Of a stretch of 41,687 nt of DNA, positions 34,136-41,687 are shown one piece after another. The translations under genes and the position numbers were made by a program. This DNA comes from Actinocrinis puniceicyclus. GTDB lineage: Bacteria > Actinomycetota > Actinomycetes > Streptomycetales > Catenulisporaceae. Position 1 is the stretch's first letter. Each line of letters opens with the position of its first letter. The stretch covers positions 1-41,687 of the forward strand of contig NZ_JAGSXH010000051.1 of assembly GCF_018283645.1 (NCBI RefSeq), read 5' to 3'. The notes below the pieces were generated by a model. The model was not told the origin of the DNA, searched no databases, and saw nothing but the letters and a program-made list of their open reading frames with translations.

Positions 34136-34717
34136 GTGGCGGCACTAGAAGCTGTATACGCCCGAATTCGCCGCGGGTTCCACGAGCTGGCGAAGTTCGG
34201 CACTATCGGCGCGATCGCCCTCGTGGTGAACATGCTGGTGACCAACCTGTGCTGGCAGGCCATTCCGCACAAGCCCGTCATCGGCTCGATCTTCGGCACC
34301 ATCGTGGCCACGATCGTGGCCTACCTGGGCAACCGGTTCTGGACCTACAAGGACCGCGACTCGATCGGCCGCAGCCGCGAGCTGGTGCTGTTCTTCGCGG
34401 TCAACGGCATCGGGATGCTGATCGAGACGGTGCCGCTGGCCTTCTCCCAGTACGTCCTGCACTTCGACAGCGCGGTCGCGAACAACATCGCCAAGTACGT
34501 CTTCGGCATGCCGCTGGGGATGGTATTCCGGCTGTGGACCTACCGCACCTGGATCTTCCCGAAGGCGGACCCGGCGCTGGTCGTCGAGCAGTTCCAGTAC
34601 TCCACCGCCGAGCCGATGCCCACCTCGCAACTTCCGCTCGTGCCGCACAGCCCGCGGCACAAGCGCTCCGGTTCCGGGGACCTGCTGCGCGCCACCAGCG
34701 GGAGCACCGGCAGCTGA
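34136..34717 (+). CDS. GtrA-like flippase family protein
   Basis: 193 residues. Four transmembrane helices with the family features FHELAKFGTIGAIALVVNM, YLGNRFWTYKDR between helices 2 and 3, and FRLWTYRTWIF at the end of helix 4. The C-terminal 50 residues are soluble and Pro/Ser-rich. GtrA-type proteins take part in moving polyprenyl-phosphate-linked sugars across the membrane for wall or surface polysaccharide modification. GTG start with GGCAGG 9 nt upstream. It stands alone with its own terminator. It fits the envelope theme (ugd, LCP, GT2, DUF2079). Confidence 0.9.
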   Translation: MAALEAVYARIRRGFHELAKFGTIGAIALVVNMLVTNLCWQAIPHKPVIGSIFGTIVATIVAYLGNRFWTYKDRDSIGRSRELVLFFAVNGIGMLIETVPLAFSQYVLHFDSAVANNIAKYVFGMPLGMVFRLWTYRTWIFPKADPALVVEQFQYSTAEPMPTSQLPLVPHSPRHKRSGSGDLLRATSGSTGS

Positions 34718-34739
34718 CGCGCCGACCTAAGGCCTTCCA

Positions 34740-34771
34740 AGGGGCGGGAATCCGAGAGGGTTCCCGCCCCT
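34740..34771 (+). terminator. Terminator after gtrA
   Basis: A perfect 11-bp stem, AGGGGCGGGAA (34740-34750) with TTCCCGCCCCT (34761-34771), and a 10-nt loop, followed by a T-enriched TTCGCGTTCGT. Good intrinsic terminator. The following 34772-34933 contains no gene. Confidence 0.85.
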
Positions 34772-34933
34772 TCGCGTTCGTCATGCCGCATCTTTCACGA
34801 CTTGCTTTCACATACAGGCACGACCGGTAGCGCGCACGCAGCGGTCCGCGCGCCCCCGCGACCGCACCCCGAAGCCCGCCCCGAAGTCCGTTCCCGCGCC
34901 CTCGAAGTCCGGCCGCCGAGGCGCGGCCCGGCG

Positions 34934-36187
34934 CTACGTGAGCGGATCGAAGGCCGTGAGGAACACCGCGAAGACCGGCGGGCGCTGCTGAAGCAGCTCC
35001 AGCCGGCCGCCGTCGGCCTCCGCCAGCTCCCGCGCCACGGTCAGGCCCAGGCCGGTGGAGGCCCGGCCGGAGACCGAGCGTTCGAAGACCCTGGCGCCCA
35101 GCTCGGGCGGCACGCCGGGCCCCTCGTCACACACCTCGACGACCACAGATCCGCCGGTCGTGCGGGTGCGTATGGTGACCGGGCCGGCGCCGTGCATCAG
35201 CGAGTTCTCCATCAGCGTCGCGAGCACCTGCGCGAACGCGCCGGGCGTGGCGACCGCGGCCAGGCCGCGCACCCCCTCCACCCGGATCGGGCGGCGGGCG
35301 CTGCGGAAGGCCGGACGCCACTCGAAGATCTGCTGGCGGATCACCATGTCCACGTCGATCGGCACCGTGGAGGTGGACCGGCGCGTGTCCCGTGCGTCCG
35401 TCAGCAGCCGCTGCACCACGTCGGTCAGCCGCTCGACCTGGGTCAGCGCGACCGCCGCCTCCTCCTTCACGTCCATCAGGTCCTGCGCCGCGATGATCTC
35501 CTCCAGCCGCATCGAGAGCGCGGTCAGCGGGGTGCGCAGCTGGTGCGACGCGTCGGCGGCCAGCCGCCGCTCGGTGGCCAGCATCCGGGAGATCCGGTCG
35601 GCGGTGTGGTCGATCACCTCGGCGACCCGGTCCAGCTCCGGGATGCCGTAGCGGCGGTGGCGCGGCCGCGGATCGCCGGAGCCGAGCCGCTCGGCGGTCT
35701 GGGCCAGGTCGCTGAGCGGGCGCGAGAGCCGCCGCGCCTGGAGGAAGGCCACTCCGCAGGCCGCGATCGTGGCCAGCACGGCGACCCCGAGCACCAGCAG
35801 CAGGCTGCCGCGGATACGCATCTCGGTCGGCGACCAGGACTCGGTGAGCACGGCGGTCACCTGCCGCGGTTTCGGGCCGATGTAAGGGTCGCTCGACTTG
35901 GGATGGTCGTTCACGGCAGTGCCGAGCATCACCGGGTCGTGCCCCGGATACGTCAGGGTGGCGCTGTCACCGTCGGGAACCAGCGCGGCCAGCACCTTCT
36001 CGTCGACCTGGCCGGTGACCGCGAGCTGTTGGTCCAGCTGGAAGCCGATCAGCTGCACCCGCTGGTTGAGCGCCGCGTGCTCGGCCTCGCTGATGCGCAG
36101 CGCGTCGATGACACCCAGCGGCACGCCGAGCAACACGACCACGATCAGCACGGCGGAGACCGTGGACTTGATCATCCGACGGCGCAT
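34934..36187 (-). CDS. Two-component sensor histidine kinase
   Basis: 417 residues. Topology: helix 1 at about 8-28, an extracytoplasmic sensor of about 100 residues, helix 2 at about 127-149, HAMP linker, HisKA with LAADASHQLRTPLTAL (phospho-His 215), and HATPase with N-box ATLMENSLMHG, G1 DEGPGVPP and G2 STGLGLTVARELAE. It senses an unknown envelope signal and phosphorylates the regulator encoded just upstream, 34 bp away. The ATG has GGGGGGTAA directly before it. No ligand can be inferred. Confidence 0.95.
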   Translation of the reverse strand: MRRRMIKSTVSAVLIVVVLLGVPLGVIDALRISEAEHAALNQRVQLIGFQLDQQLAVTGQVDEKVLAALVPDGDSATLTYPGHDPVMLGTAVNDHPKSSDPYIGPKPRQVTAVLTESWSPTEMRIRGSLLLVLGVAVLATIAACGVAFLQARRLSRPLSDLAQTAERLGSGDPRPRHRRYGIPELDRVAEVIDHTADRISRMLATERRLAADASHQLRTPLTALSMRLEEIIAAQDLMDVKEEAAVALTQVERLTDVVQRLLTDARDTRRSTSTVPIDVDMVIRQQIFEWRPAFRSARRPIRVEGVRGLAAVATPGAFAQVLATLMENSLMHGAGPVTIRTRTTGGSVVVEVCDEGPGVPPELGARVFERSVSGRASTGLGLTVARELAEADGGRLELLQQRPPVFAVFLTAFDPLT

Positions 36188-36221
36188 TTACCCCCCAGGG
36201 CGGTGCCTTCAAGGACGGTCG

Positions 36222-36893
36222 TCAGCCGCGCTCGAACCGGAACCCCACCCCGCGGACGGTCGAGATGAACCGGGGGTTGGCGGCGTCGTCGCCGAGCTTC
36301 TTGCGCAGCCAGGAGATGTGCATGTCCAGCGTCTTGGTCGAGGACCACCAGGTAGTGTCCCAGACTTCACGCATCAGCTGTTCACGGGTTATCACCCGGC
36401 CCGCGTCGCGCACCAGCACCCGCAGCAGGTCGAACTCCTTCGCGGTCAGGTTCAGCTCCTCGTCGCCGAGGAAGGCGCGGTGGGACTCGACGTCGATGCG
36501 CACCCCGCGCGCGGCGGTACCGGTGTCCGGCGAGCCGCGGCGCAGCAGCGCGCGCACCCGGGCCAGCAGCTCGGCGAGCCGGAACGGCTTGGTCACGTAG
36601 TCGTCGGCGCCCGCGTCAAGGCCGACCACCGTGTCCACCTCGTCGGCGCGGGCGGTGAGCACCAGTACCGGGAAGCCGTGGCCGTCGGTGCGCAGCCGGC
36701 GGCACACCTCCAGACCGTCCATGCCGGGAAGTCCGAGATCCAGCACGAGCAGGTCCACCACGCCGGACTGGGCCAAGGCCAGTGCGCCCGGCCCGTCGGC
36801 GCGCAGGTCGACGTCGTAGCCCTCCCGGCGCAGCGCGCGAGCCAGCGGCTCGGCGATGGCCACGTCGTCTTCTGCGAGCAGTACGCGGGTCAT
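36222..36893 (-). CDS. OmpR-family response regulator
   Basis: 223 residues. Receiver with the acidic pair EDD at 8-10, phospho-acceptor Asp52 (LVLDLGLPGMDG), the conserved Thr in VLTAR and Lys in YVTKPF. The C-terminal winged helix is of OmpR type (LTAKEFDLLRVLVRDAGRVITREQL, then TLDMHISWLRKKLGD and ISTVRGVGFRFE). It is transcribed ahead of its kinase. The ATG at 36893 lies 6 nt after TACGAT, so the mRNA is probably leaderless, in contrast to the kinase gene which has its own ribosome-binding site. The target genes are unknown; the adjacent ABC exporter is a candidate. Confidence 0.96.
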   Translation of the reverse strand: MTRVLLAEDDVAIAEPLARALRREGYDVDLRADGPGALALAQSGVVDLLVLDLGLPGMDGLEVCRRLRTDGHGFPVLVLTARADEVDTVVGLDAGADDYVTKPFRLAELLARVRALLRRGSPDTGTAARGVRIDVESHRAFLGDEELNLTAKEFDLLRVLVRDAGRVITREQLMREVWDTTWWSSTKTLDMHISWLRKKLGDDAANPRFISTVRGVGFRFERG

Positions 36894-36899
36894 GGGGCG

Positions 36900-36905
36900 A
36901 TCGTA
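36900..36905 (-). promoter_or_regulatory. -10 box giving a leaderless response-regulator transcript
   Basis: TACGAT on the minus strand (36905-36900), 6 nt before ATG 36893, no Shine-Dalgarno sequence. Confidence 0.45.
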
Positions 36906-37124
36906 GGCTGCCCGGCCCACCCAGCGGGATACTCCCCGGTAACTCACGCGGGTTTCGATTCAGGGAGCGGATTTTCGTCCCGTTTCGCGGCTTTCCTTCC
37001 GCGCCGCGGCTGACGGGGCGTCAAGGGTTTTCCCTACTGATCGCGGATCGTCCGGGCGCCGGCGCGTTGCGCTCACACGTTCGCGGGGCGGTTTCCGTCG
37101 GGCCGGGTCGTCGAAGATGTCTGC

Positions 37125-39038
37125 TCAGGCCAGCGAGTCCACCCAGGCCGAGTGCATGTCGACGAAGCGGCCCGTCGCGGCGCCCAACAGCTGCGCCGGC
37201 GCGCCGTCCTCGACCACCCGCCCGCCCTCCATCACCAGGACCCGGTCCGCGATCTCCACCGTGGAGAGCCGGTGCGCGATGATCAGCGCCGTGCGCTCGG
37301 CCAGGATGGTGCGCAGCGCCCGCTGCACCAGCCGCTCGCTGGGCACGTCGAGCGACGAGGTCGCCTCGTCGAGCACCAGCACCGCCGGGTCGGCGAGGAA
37401 CGCACGAGCGAACGCGACCAGCTGGCGCTGCCCGGCGGACAGCCGCCCGCCGCGCTTCTTGACGTCCGTGGCGTATCCGTCGGGCAGGGCCGCGATGAAC
37501 TGGTGCGCGCCGATCGCCCGGGCCGCCTGCTCGACCTGAGCGTCGGTGGCGTCCGGGCGGCCGAACCGGATGTTGTCCGCGACGGTGCCGGTGAACAGGA
37601 AGTTCTCCTGCGTGACCATGACCACCGCGCTGCGCAGGTCGCCGTCGCCCAGGTCGCGCAGGTCGATCCCGTCGAGCCGCGCCACGCCGGCGTCCGGGTC
37701 GTAGAAGCGGCACATCAACCGGGCCAGGGTGGACTTGCCCGCGCCGGTCGCGCCGACCAGCGCCACGGTCTGCCCGGCCGGGATGGTCAGGTCGAGCTCC
37801 GGAAGGACGATCTTCTCGGGATGCGCCGCGCCGTCCGCGGACTGCTGCTCGCGGCGCGGGTAGGCGAAACGCACCGCCTCGAAGCGCAGCTCGCCGCGCA
37901 CCGGCCGGGGCAGCTGGACCGGCTGCCGCGGCTCCGGAACGCCCGCCTCCTCCTCCAGGACGCCGGAGAGCTTCTCCAGCGCCGCCGTCGCCGACTGGTA
38001 CGAGTTGTAGAACATCGCCAGGTCCTGCAGCGGGTCGAAGAAGCGGCGCAGGTACAGCAGGTAGGCGGTCAGCACGCCGACCTCCAGCGCGTGGTCCATC
38101 ACCTGGAAGCCGCCGAAGATCAGCACCGCCGCGGTCATCACCGCGCCGATGGCCTTGATGCCCGGCATGAGCCACGCCATCAGCCGCATCGCGTCGGCGT
38201 TGGCCCGCTTGTAGTCCGCGCTGAGCTCGTGGAAGATCGCGTCGTTGCGCGGCTCGCGGCGGAACGCGTGGACCGCGCGGATGCCGTTGAGGGTCTCCAC
38301 GAAGTGGACGATCAAAGCCGCGATCGTCTCGCGGGTGCGGCGATAGGCGACCCGGGAACCGCGGGTGTACCACCTGAGCAGCAGGAACAGCGCCGGCAGG
38401 CAGATCAGCAGGAACAGCGAGAGCCCGGGGTCGAGCACGGCCAGCACGACGCCGATGACCGCGACGTTGAGGATCGCGTTGATCAGCCCGTCGAGGCTGG
38501 CGTTGACCAGCTCGCCGAGCGCGTCGAGGTCGTTGGTCAGCCGGGAGATCACCCGGCCCGAGGTGTACCGCTCGTGGAAGGCGATCGGCAGCCGCTGGAA
38601 CTGGCGGAACACCCGGCCGCGCAGGTCGTAGACCACGTCCTGGCCGATCCGCCCGGCCAGCTTGAGGAAGCGCAGCCGCAGCAGCGAGCCGGCCAGCGCG
38701 GTGACCAGGATGCCGCTGACCGCCGCGCCGACCGGCGCCCAGTCGCCGCGCCGGATCGCCGGGATGCCGGAGTCGATGCCGACGGACACCAGGTAGGGGC
38801 CGGCCATCTCGGCGCCGGTGACCACGATGATCAGGCAGCTCGCCCACGCCAGCGCGCGACGGTGCGGGCGCAGCAGCGAGCCGAGCAGCCGCCGGGAACG
38901 GGCGCGCAGGAACAGCCCGCCGCCGGCCGAGATCTCGTCGGCCTTCTCGGCGGCGACCCCGCGCCAGTCGTCCAGCGGGATGTCTCCGGCCTGCGGTTCG
39001 GCAGCGGGGGACGCGGTGTCGGTGTCGAGCACTGTCAT
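37125..39038 (-). CDS. ABC exporter half-transporter, subunit with complete Walker B
   Basis: 637 residues: about 70 soluble residues, a six-helix exporter domain, then a nucleotide-binding domain. Walker A is VGATGAGKSTLARL, the signature is LSAGQRQLVAFAR, Walker B is VLVLDEATSSLD with the catalytic Glu, and the H-loop is ALIIAHRLST. Its signature (LSAGQ) departs from LSGGQ while the partner's is canonical, which fits a heterodimer with one competent ATP site. It starts 5 nt after the end of the partner gene, with AGGAAGG upstream. Substrate unknown; such pairs export drugs, lipids or peptides. Confidence 0.94.
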   Translation of the reverse strand: MTVLDTDTASPAAEPQAGDIPLDDWRGVAAEKADEISAGGGLFLRARSRRLLGSLLRPHRRALAWASCLIIVVTGAEMAGPYLVSVGIDSGIPAIRRGDWAPVGAAVSGILVTALAGSLLRLRFLKLAGRIGQDVVYDLRGRVFRQFQRLPIAFHERYTSGRVISRLTNDLDALGELVNASLDGLINAILNVAVIGVVLAVLDPGLSLFLLICLPALFLLLRWYTRGSRVAYRRTRETIAALIVHFVETLNGIRAVHAFRREPRNDAIFHELSADYKRANADAMRLMAWLMPGIKAIGAVMTAAVLIFGGFQVMDHALEVGVLTAYLLYLRRFFDPLQDLAMFYNSYQSATAALEKLSGVLEEEAGVPEPRQPVQLPRPVRGELRFEAVRFAYPRREQQSADGAAHPEKIVLPELDLTIPAGQTVALVGATGAGKSTLARLMCRFYDPDAGVARLDGIDLRDLGDGDLRSAVVMVTQENFLFTGTVADNIRFGRPDATDAQVEQAARAIGAHQFIAALPDGYATDVKKRGGRLSAGQRQLVAFARAFLADPAVLVLDEATSSLDVPSERLVQRALRTILAERTALIIAHRLSTVEIADRVLVMEGGRVVEDGAPAQLLGAATGRFVDMHSAWVDSLA

Positions 39039-39042
39039 GCGA

Positions 39043-40890
39043 TCAGACGCCTTCCTCGACAAGGTCAGAGCTCTGTGAAAGCAGGTCGCGGTAAGCGGGC
39101 TCGGCCGTCAGCAGTTCGTGGTGGGTGCCGAGCGCAGTGACGGTGTGGCCGCCGGACGGGTGCGGGCCGAGCAGCGCGACCCGGTCGGCCAGCAGGACGG
39201 TCGAGGCGCGGTGCGCCACGACGAGACCGGTGGTCTCGGCCAGGACCGCGCGCAGCGCCTGCTCGACCAGGCCCTCGGTGTGCACGTCGAGGGCGGAGAG
39301 CGGGTCGTCGAGCACGAGCACCGGCGGGCGTCCGAGCACGGCCCGGGCCAGGGCGAGCCGCTGGCGCTGGCCGCCGGACAGGGACAGCCCCTGCTCGCCG
39401 ACCCGCGTGTCCAGGCCCCAGGGCAGGTCGTGCACGAACTGCGCCTGAGCGATCCGCAGCGCCTCCTCGACCTGGGCCGCGCTCGCCTCGGGCCGGCCGA
39501 GCACCAGGTTCTCCCGGACGCTGGCGGAGAACAGGGTCGGGTCCTCGAAGGCGCACGCGACCCGGGCACGCAGCCCGGTCAGCGACATTTCGCGCACGTC
39601 GGTGCCGTCGAGCAGCACGCGGCCGCCGGTCACGTCGTAGAGCCGGGGCACCAGCGCGGTCAGCGTGGTCTTGCCGCAGCCGGTGGGTCCGACGAGCGCG
39701 ACCGTCTCCCCGGCGGCCAGGCGCAGGTTCACGTCCGTGAGGATCGGGGTTCCGGACGAGCGGTCGAGCGCGACCGGGTAGCTGAAGTCGACGTGCTCGA
39801 AGACCAGGCGGGGCTCGGCGTCGCCGGCGCCGTCCGCCGCGTCGGGCCGCGTGCGCTCGGTCACCCGTGCCTGGCCGGCCGCGTGGCCGTGCGAGCTGCC
39901 GCGGATCCGGGGCCTGGCGTCGAGTACCTCGAAGACGCGCTCGGCGGCCGTGTTCGCCTCCTGAGATGCCGCGAGCAGCCAGCCCATCGACTCGATCGGC
40001 CAGATCAGCAGCAGGTACAGGGAGATGAAGGCGATCAGGGTGCCGAGCGTGAGGGTGCCGTCGGCCACGGCGGCCCCGCCGCCGAGCACCACCAGCGCGA
40101 GCACCGCCTGCGGCTGCGCGATGATCAGCGCCCAGATCTCGGCCAGGGTCTTGATCTGGGTCAGCTGGAGTCCGCGCAGCTCGCGCGACTTGGCCAGGTA
40201 GCGCTCGGTGAGGAAGCCGGCCCGGCCGAACGCCTTGACGGCGCGGATGCCCAACGCGGACTCCTCGACGTCGGTGGCGACCTCGCCCTGCTGGTCCTGT
40301 ACGGCGCGGATCTGCCGCCGGTACACCCGCTCGTACTTGAAGATCACGTAGCTGAGCGGCAGGCTGAGGACCACCACCAGGCCGCCGAGCAGCGGATGGA
40401 TCACGATCAGCAGCACGCCCACCACGGCGAAGGTGACGCTGTTGACCACCAGGAAGATCAGCGCGAAGCCGAGGAAGCGCCGGATCGCCGAGATGTCGCT
40501 GGTCATCCGGGCCACCAGCTGCCCGGACTGCCAGGAGTCGTGGAAGCCGACGTCGAGGCGCTGCAGGTGCGCGTAAAGCTGGTCGCGCAGGTCCTTCTCT
40601 ATGCCGAGCGCGGTTGTGGCCAGGGTGAGCCGGCGGGCGAGGATCAGCACGGCCTCGGCCAGGCCGAACAGCAGCGCGTAGAGGCCGAGCTGCCACAGCT
40701 CGCCGCGCTCGCCGTGCCGCAGCGGCCCGTCCACGACGGCCTTGGTCAGCAGCGGGACGGCGACGCCTACGAGCGTGCCGCCGAGCGCGACGGCGAACAT
40801 CAGGAGCATCTGCCACCGATACGGACGAACATAGGTCTTCAAACGCCAAAGGGACGCGAAGGAACCGCCGGACGGCGATGTGGGGGGCAT
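39043..40890 (-). CDS. ABC exporter half-transporter, subunit with degenerate Walker B
   Basis: 615 residues with the same layout. Walker A VGPTGCGKTTLTAL, canonical signature LSGGQRQRLALAR, Walker B VLVLDDPLSALD in which Asp replaces the catalytic Glu, and H-loop GLVVAHRAST. The Asp change marks the non-hydrolysing site of heterodimeric exporters. ATG 40890 lies 7 nt after TATGGT, so the first gene of the pair is probably leaderless. A loop of about 35 residues (SSHGHAAGQARVTERTRPD and following) before the ATPase domain is an unusual polar linker. Confidence 0.94.
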   Translation of the reverse strand: MPPTSPSGGSFASLWRLKTYVRPYRWQMLLMFAVALGGTLVGVAVPLLTKAVVDGPLRHGERGELWQLGLYALLFGLAEAVLILARRLTLATTALGIEKDLRDQLYAHLQRLDVGFHDSWQSGQLVARMTSDISAIRRFLGFALIFLVVNSVTFAVVGVLLIVIHPLLGGLVVVLSLPLSYVIFKYERVYRRQIRAVQDQQGEVATDVEESALGIRAVKAFGRAGFLTERYLAKSRELRGLQLTQIKTLAEIWALIIAQPQAVLALVVLGGGAAVADGTLTLGTLIAFISLYLLLIWPIESMGWLLAASQEANTAAERVFEVLDARPRIRGSSHGHAAGQARVTERTRPDAADGAGDAEPRLVFEHVDFSYPVALDRSSGTPILTDVNLRLAAGETVALVGPTGCGKTTLTALVPRLYDVTGGRVLLDGTDVREMSLTGLRARVACAFEDPTLFSASVRENLVLGRPEASAAQVEEALRIAQAQFVHDLPWGLDTRVGEQGLSLSGGQRQRLALARAVLGRPPVLVLDDPLSALDVHTEGLVEQALRAVLAETTGLVVAHRASTVLLADRVALLGPHPSGGHTVTALGTHHELLTAEPAYRDLLSQSSDLVEEGV

Positions 40891-40897
40891 GCTAAGG

Positions 40898-40903
40898 ACC
40901 ATA
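40898..40903 (-). promoter_or_regulatory. -10 box giving a leaderless ABC exporter transcript
   Basis: TATGGT on the minus strand (40903-40898), 7 nt before ATG 40890; no Shine-Dalgarno sequence. It could also be read as a start codon region for a longer protein, which I consider less likely. Confidence 0.45.
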
Positions 40904-41053
40904 GGAGGCGGACGGTCGGCGTGCATCCCGTTTTTGACCTGCTGGTACCACGTACGGTGGTTTGCGTGTGTTCCGGCGTCGCGGGCCGGGCACGGACCCG
41001 GATCTTTTCGAATTCACCCGTTGGAAGGAGGTGCGCGGCGGTGGTCACGTGTT

Positions 41054-41249
41054 AAGGTGGGCGCGGTTGCAGCTGCAGTTCCCTGAATGCTTCGTTTGAA
41101 CGCCCGCGGGAGTACGGCCGCGGGCCTTCGTGTTTCGTGGCGCATCCTCTCCCATGGCGTGACCGGCAAAGCGGGACGGTTCGTGGAGGGCAACCCGGGT
41201 TCCACATCCCGTGGGACCTGTCCGACGTCCCCCTTCCAAGAGGAGAGAG
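41054..41249 (+). promoter_or_regulatory. Long structured leader of the cold-shock gene
   Basis: TAAGGT near 41054 is a plausible -10, giving a leader of about 185 nt. An 8-bp GC hairpin, GCCCGCGG (41102-41109) with CCGCGGGC (41118-41125), lies in the middle and is followed by CTTCGTGTTTCG, so it resembles an attenuator. Long structured leaders are typical of temperature-controlled csp genes. Between 40904 and 41054 I see no gene. Confidence 0.45.
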
Positions 41250-41453
41250 ATGGCTTCCGGTACGGTCAAGTGGTTCAACGCGGAGAAGGGCTACGGCTTC
41301 ATCTCCCAGGACGACGGCGGCGCCGACGTCTTCGTCCACTTCACTGCGATCCAGTCGAGCGGCTACCGCTCGCTCGACGAGAACCAGCGCGTCGAGTTCG
41401 ACGTCACCACCGGCCCCAAGGGTCCGCAGGCGGAGAACGTCAAGCCGCTGTAG
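41250..41453 (+). CDS. Cold-shock domain protein (CspA family)
   Basis: 67 residues, a complete single cold-shock domain: [17 protein letters not shown] with RNP1 KGYGFI at 13-18 and RNP2 VFVHF at 27-31, ending in ENVKPL. It binds single-stranded RNA and DNA, melting secondary structure and supporting translation and transcription at low temperature or in growth transitions. The ATG has AGGAGAGAG directly upstream. It is single-gene and followed by a strong terminator. High-GC actinobacteria carry several paralogues, so no numbered symbol is given. Confidence 0.97.
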   Translation: MASGTVKWFNAEKGYGFISQDDGGADVFVHFTAIQSSGYRSLDENQRVEFDVTTGPKGPQAENVKPL

Positions 41454-41528
41454 TCATTCGCACGCGGTGACGGCTTCCCGCTGTCGACCGCACCAAGAAG
41501 CCCCTCTTCGCTGAACGGGCTACTCGCG

Positions 41529-41556
41529 CGCTCCGCGTCCACCAGGACGCGGAGCG
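41529..41556 (+). terminator. Terminator after the cold-shock gene
   Basis: A perfect 12-bp stem (41529-41540 with 41545-41556) and a 4-nt loop, followed by TCGTGCGTTTC. It lies 75 nt after the stop codon. Confidence 0.85.
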
Positions 41557-41638
41557 TCGTGCGTTTCACCCGCATTCGGCCGGCCTGTAGGGCGTCTTGA
41601 CCGTTTCGCCGGGAGCGTTGCAGTTCGCTCGGCGGGGG

Positions 41639-41644
41639 TACCGT
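41639..41644 (+). promoter_or_regulatory. -10 box of the gene entering at the right edge
   Basis: TACCGT, then 7 nt, then ATG 41652: the same leaderless spacing as elsewhere in the window. Confidence 0.4.
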
Positions 41645-41651
41645 GCAAGGC

Positions 41652-41687
41652 ATGGGCAGGGTGACGACGCGCGAAGCGGTGCTGAAG
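41652..41687 (+). CDS. Start of a gene cut by the right edge
   Basis: ATG followed by 11 open codons (MGRVTTREAVLK) running off the window. It is called only because of the TACCGT box 7 nt upstream and the terminator behind it. Too little remains to name a family. Confidence 0.35.
   Translation, partial: MGRVTTREAVLK

Overview
The window is high-GC actinobacterial chromosome. It suggests a sporulating, F420-producing actinomycete related to Streptomyces or Catenulispora. The evidence is a WhiB regulator, a SpoIIM-family protein, the FbiA/FbiB pair for coenzyme F420, and a gene order (SIS protein - Trm112 - phosphomannomutase - DUF3499 - DUF1025 - DUF5719 - large glycosyltransferase - whiB - cofD - fbiB - sugar-nucleotide pyrophosphorylase - TIGR03089 - LCP - acyl-CoA dehydrogenase - ugd - purE/purK - GtrA - two-component system) that, from memory, matches the conserved core of that group. 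Genus cannot be fixed from the sequence. Nearly everything is core chromosome; no phage, transposon, CRISPR array or tRNA was seen.

Layout. Positions 1-505 hold, on the minus strand, the promoters and leader of a ribosomal RNA operon whose 16S gene lies just beyond the left edge. Next come a divergent SpoIIM/RDD membrane pair and ahcY (2667-4106). A small patch with a methyltransferase and a lone WXG100-like protein (4359-5444) follows. A minus-strand block (5606-9059) supplies the mannose-1-phosphate step and DUF3499. Facing it are DUF1025, DUF5719 and a giant membrane glycosyltransferase (9183-15486), then whiB (15689-15946). Positions 16437-17332 hold the most unusual locus: a 36-codon ORF ending in a run of cysteine codons, a hairpin, and a cupin-like gene. 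Then come cofD-fbiB, a DNA glycosylase, GDP-mannose pyrophosphorylase, DUF2079, TIGR03089, LCP, a second glycosyltransferase, a thioesterase, rmlC, an acyl-CoA dehydrogenase, ugd, purK-purE, gtrA, a histidine kinase/response regulator pair, a heterodimeric ABC exporter and a cold-shock gene.

How the genes work together. A large share serves envelope polysaccharide: phosphomannomutase, the SIS protein and the NTP-sugar transferase make activated mannose; Ugd makes UDP-glucuronate; RmlC acts on dTDP-4-keto-6-deoxyhexose; two GT2 enzymes, DUF2079, GtrA and LCP handle transfer, lipid-linked intermediates and attachment to the wall. A second theme is core metabolism: S-adenosylhomocysteine recycling, F420, and purine synthesis.

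Regulatory reading. Many genes begin 6-9 nt after a TANNNT -10 box with no Shine-Dalgarno sequence, so leaderless transcription looks common here. The points most worth attention are the poly-cysteine leader at 16437, a 9-bp stem that buries the ahcY ribosome-binding site, an inverted repeat on the whiB promoter, and in-frame 15-bp tandem repeats in three unrelated genes.
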